NCBI GenBank assembly: GCA_035222895.1
Contig: JAVYIG010006794.1
Location: 47,707 to 111,706, forward strand
DNA length: 64,000 bases
Direction: 5' to 3'
Source: Strongylocentrotus droebachiensis
Taxonomy: Eukaryota; Echinodermata; Echinoidea; Camarodonta; Strongylocentrotidae
Each line of letters starts with the position of its first letter. Position 1 is the first letter of the stretch. Under the pieces are notes generated by a model. That model was not told where the DNA came from, made no database searches, and saw only the letters and a list, made by a program, of their open reading frames with translations. A program made the position numbers and the translations under genes. Positions 38,960-49,800 of this stretch are shown here, one piece after another.

Positions 38960-39272
38960 CCGTAAGATATCCCCTGGTAATGATGAAAGTTCTGGTACTG
39001 GACTGAGTTTGTTTGGCTGCGGGATCTCCATGGCGATGGGAGCGCTGGCGGACAGGAGGGGGTTGGACGGTCCCTGGAGCAGGTGCATGAAGGAGGAGGA
39101 GACAGAGTTGGAGACGGAGCCCCCAACGCTGCTGCTGGCCGGTACCACCACCGGCGTCTGCTGGTCCTCCTTCTCCATCTCCTGGTGGAGCTGCTGCCTC
39201 ATCAGCTCCTGTCTCATGGTGGTCCGCATCGACATGGCACTGGGCGAGAACTCCGTGCCCAGGCGCAGGGAG
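38960..39272 (-). CDS. Mitf: Mitf coding exon with the Rag-GTPase docking helix
   Basis: Coding exon of 313 bp. The minus strand reads acceptor CCTGCATGCAG then C TCC CTG CGC, completing an AGC codon with the AG left by the first exon (phase 2 to 2). It ends CTT ACG G before GTAAAT, phase 0. The peptide contains SAMSMRTTMRQELMRQQL and continues HQEMEKEDQQ. This aligns with the TFEB/MITF segment MASRIGLRMQLMREQ and its glutamine-rich continuation, which in vertebrates binds active Rag heterodimers at the lysosome and permits mTORC1 control. The remainder is a Ser/Val/Pro linker ending LPGDILR, matching vertebrate PMEVLK before the conserved intron. The exon is GC-rich compared with its AT-rich flanks. 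Confidence 0.93.
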
Positions 39273-39568
39273 CTGCATGCAGGGAGAAAAGAATGTATGG
39301 AGAAATGTTATAATGAATGACACATTTATACATGGTACTCATATTTTGGCTAAGATACCACATACTTAAAGCCCGTCTGCACTAGTTGGCTAGGGGGATT
39401 GGACCTCCCTGCAAGGTCACTGACAGGTGGTTATCTCATCAAATCAGCTTTCAATTAACATAAGAAAAAGGAGATCATCAGGGACTAACAGGCACAGATC
39501 AGGCATTGCTTGTTATATAGAGGGCACAAGTTGCTAATAAGTAGTGCAGTTGGGCTTTAAGGGCTGTT

Positions 39569-39625
39569 CGACATGGTGCTGGGCAAGAACTCTGTACCAA
39601 GACAGAAGGGAGCTGCATTGAGAAA
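39569..39625 (-). pseudogene. Degenerate duplicate of the Rag-docking exon's 5' end and acceptor
   Basis: On the minus strand TTCTCAATGCAG is followed by CTCCCTTCTGTCTTGGTACA and GAGTTCTTGCCCAGCACCAT. The true exon about 340 bp downstream in transcription reads CTCCCTGCGCCTGGGCACGG and AGTTCTCGCCCAGTGCCATG. The match includes the splice acceptor and about 43 exon bases, but the copy is two bases longer and so out of frame, and similarity stops after that. It looks like a relic of a local duplication, or an alternative acceptor whose use would shift the frame. Confidence 0.6.
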
Positions 39626-40577
39626 ATAATATATAAAAATAATAATAATTCTTGTGTAAATACATGTATCATATAACATGTGTAAATATTTAAAGACTTC
39701 CTACCCTGTTAAAGGCAGGAAAATTAGAGAAATGGATCAGTGAAAAACTGAAAATTTAAATAAAATCAGAAAAAATTAAAATAGTGTTTGTTGTTCCTCT
39801 TACATTTTGATGATCTCTGCATAAATTGTCATCTTGATTTCTTTTGTGAGTTTTATTGCATTGTTCATTTTACAGAAGATTTCTTAATCTTTTATTTTTT
39901 ACACATAGAATTTTATTCTCAACACTATGTCCAAAATGTGTCAAAGGAACATAATTTCCTTTAGTTCAAGAATCATAAGTAAATAATACACACAGCCACC
40001 ACAATTTGTGAATTCTGACATTTCTTCCAAAAAAAAAATCCACGAGGTAATGCAATGCGTATTATCAATTACAATACTTTGTTGTAATGTAAATGGAGCG
40101 CAGACTTCACAAGCAAGTAAAATCCCCCAACTTAGCATGAACATGTATGACATCATGAAAAACAAGATTCAAGGACGAAAAGAAGGCACATATGCATGAC
40201 CCAAACAATCCTGGATCAAAAACCAATAATGAGGACAACATATGGGAACATGTACATAACAATACATGCACTCTCCTTGTTCCCAAGGCATACATGTATT
40301 CCTGGTATAATGTACTAATGCATCATTCTGGACAATACCACAAATGCTTTGATAAAACACGTTGGAATTCATGCATCAGCAAAAGTGAATTAGAAAGATA
40401 AATCTAATTTGCAGAATACATGTACGTGTACATATCAAGTTCCTCCAACAGATGTGCGGATATAAAAGTAGTCAAAATATACCCAAGGATGACCTTGAAT
40501 GGAAGCCTTCACCGTGCAATGTCGTACCTGTACAAGTATGACGTATGTACAGTAATGTAAATATAATATAAATGACT

Positions 40578-40602
40578 TTATTGTATTGTATTGTATTGTA
40601 TT
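40578..40602. repeat. (TATTG)n microsatellite at the end of a possible retroposon tail
   Basis: TATTG repeats about five times after ATAAATGACTTTAT. A comparable ATACA/ACAAT tail occurs at 53864-53890 after GAATAAATAATACAATACAA. Such pentanucleotide tails are often the 3' ends of LINE or SINE insertions, but no body could be confirmed here. Confidence 0.6.
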
Positions 40603-42085
40603 GGTACAGTGGTAATCTCTCTATTTTTTCAAAGAGATAATTTTACAAAATAGGGCTTTTGGGCTCAGCATCACAAAAATATGTGGTTTAATTGATGTAC
40701 CTGTACCCTCTTGCAATTATGAAAATACTTCATTTGCTGGACTTTCCAGTGTTTTTGTAGAAACTGATTTTCTAAAATCAATATTTAAATAGAAGAAAGA
40801 AAACATATTTTCATAACGAACATTAATTCCCATTCATGACACAATGTAAACTAAACAAGTGCGCTGGTACACCCGAACCTCTACACTCTAACATATACAG
40901 CTAAAATTATATTCATCAATGACATCATTAATTGAAAGAAGAACAATGTGAAGCAATTGTGATACTAAATGAGATTAATACAGTTTGGAGTCATATCTTA
41001 CCCATTATACTCATTATACTGACATGGATATTGAAACTGCATCTCTCTCAACATGCTAAATACCCTTCAAGTTCAATCTATTTTCCTTTCATCCATTGAT
41101 TCGTAGACATGGACACAACCATAAATTTCAAACAGCTCGGTAATATATTTCCGGGTAGTAGGCCTATATTATCCACTAGCACTCAACGCGGTCTATCTCT
41201 ATCGAAACCAACTAAAATGAAGCAAAACTGACGATTAGTTTTGTGTGCTATATCAGAAGTGTCATAAATTCAGTATATATGCAGAAGACATATCAGGCTA
41301 ATATGAATGTGTTTTGTAATGAACCAAAACAACTTTTCGCACCATCGAGTGCAGATACTGTACGTGTACATGTAGTTCGCATAAAGTATAGATTATATCA
41401 CGACCTCAAGATGCCTGCATTAATTCAGGATTTTCAAGGATTTTCACTACCAGCAGAATATGATAAAATAAAAATTACTTTTAGATGGCTGTACTCCAAA
41501 AAATGACAAGTACCAATACGCAGAATTAAAAAAACAACCAGGTGCACCCCTCATCGCTAACAGTGATATTGCCAGACAGTTGATTCTAAAGTAGAGAGGT
41601 GTAATCTGAATTGACGGAAAAGTTATGAATTTGTGACACATAAGGGAGAGAACTAATTTGAGTGTGAATACATACTGGTCGAGAACCTGTGAAGTTATTC
41701 TACAGTTGTCATTTTGCAGGAGAACTACTATCAAAGTATCATACAAGGTTTGATTGATGAAAGTTTCTTGACTCATTACTATGTATGGTAAGATAAAAAA
41801 AGTTTCTTGACCTGCTGAAGAGCACTAAAAGGGTGAGTGGCCTTTAATATATGACATTGCAATATCATACAAAAGTTTTAAAGAACATTAGGCCTGTAGG
41901 TACAGTACAGTGTACATCCCTACATTGATCACTGATAGGAAAACGACACCCCCCCCCTCACCCCTCTTCACCCACACACACACCCACCCAGACTTGTTCA
42001 GAATGGGCAAAAATAGAATAATTAAAGCAACAGAGAAGGGACCTAATCAAGAGGGAGGAACAGACAAATATACAAAACAGAGAGG

Positions 42086-42087
<2 letters not shown>

Positions 42088-42128
<41 letters not shown>

Positions 42129-42180
42129 GAGAGAGAGGGGTAGAGGAGGAGGCAGAAGGGGGGCAGGGGGTAGATGAAGG
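42088..42180. repeat. (GA)n microsatellite
   Basis: A nearly perfect GA dinucleotide run from about 42093 to 42140, extending into a G-rich purine tract to 42200. A poly-G run at 42330-42347 follows. Confidence 0.9.
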
Positions 42181-43355
42181 ATGGAAGGGATGGGAGGGGC
42201 AGAGAAAGCTACAGTACATGTAGCTGAAGAGACAGAGATAGAGGATAGTTACACTGAAAAAAAACAAAAGATAAAAATCACATAATGTACATGGGTGTAA
42301 AGGCAAAGAGACAAAGGGGGAAAGTGTGACGGGGGGGGGGGGGGGTGGTGTATCAGAAAGTAAGAGTGAAATACATATTTTTGATCCTACATCTATCTAT
42401 TCATGGCAATGACCCAACAGGAAGCTTGCACAAGGATTGTGAAGGATAGGCCAATAGTAATGGGAATAACAGGAAAATCAACAGCTGAATCAGTAACAAA
42501 ATACCCATTTTGGTCTGATTATTTATCTTATCTGATAAGAAATATAGTTCTTTCAATATGTAATGCCTGTTCAGCAAACCAAAGATTGTAAGGGTTTCTA
42601 ACAATATCAAAATAGTTCCTCTTAACAATGAACTAATTATTCATTGTATAATTGTTGCTATATTGGTCACTTTTGCAGTTCAATGACATATATTTCCTGG
42701 TGAAATGGAGCATATAGTTTGAGGGGAAAGTATAATTCTAAAGACCAATTTCCGCATCTTATTACGTTTTCCACTTCATCTGTCATTAACCAATTGATGT
42801 CTATGCACAGTACATGTACATGTATGTACGCCACAGAATCTAATCAACTGTATATTCAATACATGTATGTAAAACTCAATCAGGAAGATGCGACAAGCAA
42901 CAAATGTTTAAATAAATCTATTCATACACATGTAGTGAAACTGGCATCTCTCCTTGGAGAATTTATGCTGATGCATGACAACTAAAAATGGTTTCTTACA
43001 GCAACAGCTCCAGTGAGATACCGTAACCTTAAATTTCACAATATCATAAAATGAACAAACAGGTAGCATAAATTGGCAGAATATGAGAATGGGGCACAGT
43101 TGAACAAATATAGACCCCCCACCACTAATTAGAAATGAACAGGGTATTCTTCATGCAGTGAAGAATCAGCCTTCACATCAAGATAAACAACAAAAACCAA
43201 AAAACTATTCAATACTCTTTGCTCTTTTTCATTTCATTTATTGGTCCAATGTAAATTTACATTTACCACCATGTGCATATGATAGCCAGCACAAATACAA
43301 TATAGACCTATAAATATACATTGGGTATACTGTATAATTGTATATCGTCTGTAAC

Positions 43356-43457
43356 TCTGTTCAGAGCCAATAGGGCATTAACTCTGTGTTTGAAGTATAC
43401 GAGTTACCCCCTCCCCCCTCCCCCCCCCCCCCCCCCCTCTTCCTGGCTCCAAACAGA
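43356..43457. mobile_element. Short hairpin element, AGAGCCAGAAGGGC family, copy 3, with poly-C expansion
   Basis: Left arm TCTGTTCAGAGCCAATAGGG then CATTAACTC; right arm GAGTTAC, interrupted by a C-rich run (43408-43437), then TTCCTGGCTCC and AACAGA. The 30-bp cytosine expansion lies exactly where the right arm should read TAACGCCCTT, so the homopolymer apparently grew inside the element. Confidence 0.65.
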
Positions 43458-46400
43458 TCACACACAGACTCTGTTTAAAAAAACAATAATATGTAGCGAA
43501 ATTTGGTTAGATACCAGCTCCATGAGAAGTTGAGAACCATGTACACTTTGGACTGTCCTTTCAAATACCATAGATGTACATACCTACAATAATAGTCCCC
43601 ATACGGTAAAGGTATTGGCATGATGGCAGCTTTCTTCCAAAAAGACAAAATCAAGCCAATTTCTGGCAATATTTTCCTCTCCTATTCACTACACTGACTG
43701 GTATCGATCCTCCCGTTATCTTGTCCTGGTCATATATCCTGATTTAAAGAGGAAATCGACCATGGGTGGTGGACAAACAGGCTCAAATTAAATCACAACT
43801 CCGGCGGCGCAGAAAGTAGAGATCATCCATTCCCAGATAGAGATATATCAGTGAAAGTATTGGGTTTATATGGGCGCACTTTCCTTATTGACAGGCCAAC
43901 ATGTTGATCTAACAGGAAAGAGGTGTTATGACATCATAACCTTCAGCGAGAAGAATACAATGAAACACAAAAAACATTGTTTTCACCTTTGTACTGGTAC
44001 AGTATACCTCCAAGAAATACATGCACATGAACTTGTGCATGTATATTGTGCATGTACCTGTACATGTATATTGTACATGTACATGGACATATTGTACAAG
44101 ATTCATGCTAAAAATTGTTGTAGATTACAGTGAAATCGATGAAGTAATCTGTACGGAACAGAAATGTGGCTTGTTTGTTGTAAAACATCTAGGACTATAT
44201 GTACATGTACATGTAGTTTACTGGAAATACATTTGTGTACCTTTTAAATGTCAAATAATATCAAATGCTTCTCCCCATTATTAAGAAATGCATACTTTTT
44301 TGGAAAGGAAACCAAAATCAATTTCAAAAGTGTGTTTCTGAGACAAGCTGGCCTATAATGTACAAGAAAAGTTTCAAAACAACCACAATACTGAATCTCT
44401 TGCAAATGTCACAGATTTGCTCTAGGACGTACCGCGGCCATCGACGATGGTTCATTAACGTTCATTATCAGTGAAGTTTACTCCTCCATCCTCACCGTAT
44501 TGGTGGTTACCATGACAACCATAAATACAAACTTCCTCCGATGCTCCTATCTGACATCTCCTGCCTCAGATTACGCACACAAGAGATATTTTCTGATGGA
44601 GTTATCTCACTCCCATCTCAACCGCCATATATCCTCAAGTACAGCTGATCCAGTGATCTGTCCTATATTTTGTAGGGCAATTGAGATTGGAAATGTCACC
44701 CGTTGGCAAGCACTCTTCTTTGTCACTACATGTAAGTACAGTTTATGGACTTGATAAGGTATTGATTGCATTCTAAGAATGCTGTACAGTAATTGTTGGT
44801 AATCTAATCTTAAATTGATAAATCATATACAGAACACATGTATCTAGAGGTTTGGTCAGACTGACAGTGACTGGTTGTATTGTAACTGGTAAGGCCACTA
44901 TTAAAGGCGCTACACAAGTAACAGTTTAATACTATCATTATGAATACTTTTACAATAAAAGGTATTGCCATTTAGCATATTAAAGACTTGGTCCAAGAAG
45001 ATATTACGGCAGGCACAAAAAAGAACAGAAGATCATTTCGGCCAGTCACATTCAAAAGGGCATAGCTATATTGCTACTGACTCGGTGTTGAAGATGATAA
45101 AAGTGGCATCTGTAACCGCAAGGAAAAGGCGCTATATCAAATATCTTTTGGATTGGATTGTATCTTGAATATCGCTCATCTCTAGATCACATCGTGATGC
45201 TCTTGGTGCTCCATTTTGATACATGGGCACTGTCGCCTTGGGTAATTGGACTTCACTTTGACAAGACTGATAAGTATTACATAATACCTTTCAACAAGAT
45301 CAGAGGAACTGCCTCCCCCCCCCCCCCCAACCACCATCCCTAATGCCCGCCCCCCTCCTCTCCTGAGAAATTGTCATCATATTCTTGATTTTCTTCTGCA
45401 GAAACCAACTGAGTGCTCTCTGATTTCTCATACACATGAACATGGGTAGTTCATGCTTTGAAAAAAATCCCCAATCGGATGATGTCCCATGAGTTTTGCT
45501 ACACACAAGATTGATTTATTATTCCATCAAATACAATGTGAACAAACTGTGACACATTGTGCAGGGAAACTGTCAAAATTTCTCTTTAAAATCATCTAAT
45601 AAATGCAAATTTCAAGAGAGCAATTTGAGAGCTGATACAAAAGTATGGTAGCAAGGCATATAACAGGTTCATCATTTTTTGTTTTCAGAACTTACAAATT
45701 GAAAAAGATATTCATATCCTGTTTTTCACATATCTTCGCTAAACATATCGGTATGTAGAAATCAAAAACATACAAATCTAATAGCTTTATGAGGTTACCT
45801 CAAGTGACAGACGTATTAAATTTCATCAAGATTAGAATCGTGTACATGCATGCAGGTTTAAAACTCAAGCTGATTATAATCTATGATACAATAAGCTTTC
45901 ATGTAGAATGTGTGTTCAACCTTCAAAAGAACAAATATTGATAAAAGAGATAGATTGAATAGAACTTCTTTCCCACCCATTTGATGAACTTGTCTATTGT
46001 GTACATTATGCAAATACAACGTATTTGTACAACATATACATGTACATGTACTTAATACCCCTGTCACATTGCCAAACAGACTCTGAATGGACTCAAAAAC
46101 AATTCTCGACCCTTAGGGGTAATACAATTTTTTGTTCCGTCTGAGGTTGGTTTAGAGTTGGTCTTGTTTGTGTGACTGTACCTCTACATGTACAGTGTAC
46201 ACATGTAACAACAACAAAATAAGTGGGCCCTTGATTTCCAATGCTATCTGTACATGTACAAATACACTAAATGAGGTTTGGAGTGAATGATCAGGTTTGG
46301 AGAAAAATATATATATTGTTTCTTAAACTGAGTGAGGAACGAATTCATTGTGTGCAGTACACGTAATATCCAAAGTCCCAAGGAATGATACAGAGCTGCA

Positions 46401-46651
46401 CACATACAAAAGCTTTGAGTTATTGTATTGTAACTGATACAATCTCAGAATCTAGAAGGACAGTGGCAGAAAACAGTCAGTTACTATTCAAGATTTTTTC
46501 TTTTCAATGTGGGTCATGGGTTTCTTGCAATATTGTATTTAAATGAATGATCTGCTGCAATCTTAAAACTAGATACCGATATACATGTACATGTATGTAG
46601 CAATTTTATACATGAAGTAATACCCTTCATGTTATTTGATAGATGTGATGG

Positions 46652-47157
46652 TCTGTCGAGAGCCAGAAGGGCAAATACTTCTATACTCTTTTCACACTTG
46701 TTTTGCTTAACCCCATACTTTGCTTAGCCCCGTACTATCCTTAACCCCGGACTAACTTTTTTGGCTTTTCTCACTGCAATTCCTTAGCCCCGTACTAGCC
46801 ATGGTCATGGAATTTATTAATTCGCTCCACTGCGTAGTCCCGGACTATTTTTCGTTTCTGTTCTCATTCAATTGCTTGGCACCGCAATTGCGCAGTTAGC
46901 AGGAGTTAGCACCACAATTGCGAGGTTAGCCCTGCTATTTTGCAGGGTTAGTTAACCCCGTACTATAGGTGGGGTTAGCCTACTTTGGTAAATACGAGTC
47001 TGAACAGAAAGTGGAATAGGCTTAACCCCGGACTATAGGTAGGGCTAAGATATCCTTTAACCCCACCTATAGTACGGGGTTAAGCAAAATTTTGCCAGTG
47101 TGAAAACAGTACTATACTCCTATACACACAGTTAATGCCCTTCTGGCTTTCAACAGA
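46652..47157. mobile_element. Short hairpin element, copy 4, disrupted by a nested MITE
   Basis: Outer arms: TCTGTCGAGAGCCAGAAGGG on the left and TTAATGCCCTTCTGGC plus TTTCAACAGA on the right. Removing the insert at 46684-47111 and one CTA leaves about 75 bp, the same size as the other family members. The two halves therefore belong to one element. Confidence 0.75.
46684..47111. mobile_element. 428-bp foldback MITE inserted in the hairpin element
   Basis: The ends are TACTCTTTTCACACTTG and the near reverse complement, CAGTGTGAAAACAGTA. Adjoining inner repeats are GCTTAACCCC on the left and GGGGTTAAGC on the right. The interior repeats TTAGCCCCGTACTA and CCCGGACTA words. CTA flanks both ends (46681-46683 and 47112-47114), consistent with a 3-bp target duplication as in Harbinger-like elements; a TA duplication is an alternative. 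No coding capacity. Confidence 0.75.
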
Positions 47158-49735
47158 TTCATGTTCTATTACATAGGTCTTGTACATGAGGGATACATAA
47201 ATGAAATATAATTATTGATTTGTGTCCATAATCTTTGCATGATCGCAAAGGCAAAGAAAAATACTGTTTATATAATTATTTCCTTTGCAATGCTAGGATG
47301 CAAAAGGCATAATTATGAACTTACACAAAATTTCCCAGCGACACGATCACTTAACTTTAGCCTAATCTTGAGAGTCATTGAACAAGTACTAGACATGGAT
47401 AGTTCAGACTGTACTAAACGTTCTAAAACAGAGACGGCATGTACCTGCAACTTTTTTTTATTTGTAAGGACTATCAAACATTACTGAAGTAAAAGGTATG
47501 AAGATAGTCCTCTAGTAAAGTTATTTAGAGAAAATTAGCTGAGTCATCCTAAGGTGTCTGACCAACCAACCAGAACCAAACAAATATGTATGTAGGCCTA
47601 CCTCTCAGGTTGCCTAATGGAGCAAAAAACAGTAATTACTCAAAAAGAAAACAAAGTTTGAAACATATTTTTTGTAGCAGCTACAGTAGCTCACTCTTAC
47701 GGGAGAGGGAAAAGTGACAAGACAAGGATTGAACATTTATTAAATGAAAAGAAACAGAAATATTTTACCCAGGAATAGTGTCCATGGTGAAATCAATATA
47801 AGGGCAATTTTCAATCCCATACAAATCATGTTTGAGTTGTATAATGCGTTATAGTAATATATTATATTCACACATTTTAAAAGGGGATTGGCAAGGCTAT
47901 CAAAATTGGCTTTAATATGATGATATATTTGTAGTCTTTGCAACTGTGTTCTTGTTTGTACTTTTACTAAAAAGCATATAGAGTTACATGTAGCTTTAAA
48001 AGAAGTATTGTATAATCGTCAGACTACTCTATGATGCATAGAGTATTAGACTGAAACAAAAGGGCCAAAAACCATTGCTGCCCCTATTTAAAGTTACAAA
48101 AAGGTGACAAACAGAACACCGTTTCCAGATAATGAAATCCATGTGATACCATTATCCTTTTAGACATGTTTAAATGAAACATATTCCTTTCATTACCATG
48201 CTTAATTAATATAAATCACTTTGGACCAATCAGCCAAGCTAGCAAATTAAAATGTATTGATTGCTTCTAGAACCAACCTGTTAATCCTGTTATTTGTCAA
48301 CTCCGTTGGTTGATACGGGCAAGGATTGGCATCAAACGAAGACGCATCCACGTTATCATCGTAGAGAAACGATAAGATGCTTTCAATTGGCCGAGGCATC
48401 ATGGAAGCATATAAGTTATTCCACACTCTAACAGCCAATTTACAAGAGGCAGCGCCTAATATCCCACTTCACAAATAAAAGAGACTTCTCAATTGCTCAC
48501 TTCTACGCAAGCAAATAGGAAAAAGAGACAAGAACGGATCTACTGGGAGGAAAAGCGCAAGATGACGTCCAAGTTCTGTAAGACCAAGTAACCGCCGAGT
48601 GATGGTTGTACTTGCACCACAAAAAAGATGAAAGACGTGGGCCGTATCAGGTCGACAGCTCCCAAGGGAATCGTCTGCAAGGAATGAAATTCAACTCAGC
48701 AGTGGTAAAAAACCAAAGGAAACAGATACTCATATTTGCTTACGGCAGAGGAAAGAGTGGAAAGAGTAAGAGGGAGAAAGCAAAACATATGTGCAAATCA
48801 TTTAAATGAAGTAATGGATAAAAATAAACAGAAAGAGAAAGTGGGAATTGGTAAACAGGAAGGTAGTCAGGTTCTGTTTTGAACAGGCCTTCGCATGCAA
48901 ACTTTGACGTGAGTATGGAATCTTATGGTACAGTAGCTTGGATGGTGACCAGACAGAAGTGCAAAGTCAGATCCAAAAATGCCATGTGATCTATAATTCC
49001 AAGGGATTTGAAATACATATATGTTTTCAAGTGGATTGATACTATGACCTTTTTTAATCAGGTGATTTCATCAAATCTTTCTCTGAATCTGTTATCATCA
49101 ATAAAATCAATAACATTCTCAAGACCATTTATTCCTTTCTGAGAGCTTGCACCACATTGCACCACCCACATTTGAATAATATGTTGGGGGAGAACCCATC
49201 TATAAACTACATGTATGAATCTTAGAATCAATAATATCTCTGAAACAGTGCCCATCGATAAGATCATCTCCACACAGCCAGAAGAGAATAAACTCATCAC
49301 TTTACAATCCTTTGGCTCATGGTAAATGACAAGTAAGTTTGATTTATTTCTCTTTCCTCAAAACTTAAAGCTTTCATGTTCCCTATCATCTCCACAGAGG
49401 TAAAAGGGCATCAACACTGTACAATCCTTACAATCCAAAAAAGGGTTATTCCTAACTTATTCCCTGAATATTTTAATCAAGATTTGACTAGAAAGCAAGA
49501 TATAATAATGGAGGACATCTAGGGACCAGGGGCAACTCCCTACCCCCCCCCCCTCACCATTTCCAGTTTCTCTGGGCTTTCCCAATTATTAAACACTGCA
49601 TTTGCCCCATTCAATTCAGGGCTTTGCAATCTTTGTAAGAAATTTGGTTTACCATAAATGCATTTGTTTAAATCATAAGAAAGACCAGTCTCTATATCGT
49701 TATAAATTCTTTTAAAATGTGACAGGATTAAATCA

Positions 49736-49800
49736 TCTGTATTAAGCCAGAAGGGCATGAACTCAAACAGTAGGTTAATGTCCTACTGACTCTAAACAGA
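49736..49800. mobile_element. Short hairpin element, AGAGCCAGAAGGGC family, copy 5
   Basis: Left arm TCTGTATTAAGCCAGAAGGG then CATGAACTC; right arm GGTTAATGTCCTACTGACTC ending AAACAGA. About 65 bp and more diverged than the other copies. Confidence 0.6.

Noticed and set aside
38781-39323. A 180-codon minus-strand open frame overlapping the Rag-docking exon, and plus-strand frames opposite it
   Set aside because: These are alternative-frame shadows of the GC-rich coding exon. The frame with MITF homology and matching splice phases is the real one.
48247-48438. A 63-codon minus-strand frame starting MAVRVWNNLYASMM
   Set aside because: It was considered as an extra Mitf exon, but the residues do not resemble the family and the flanking exons already join in frame across this intron.
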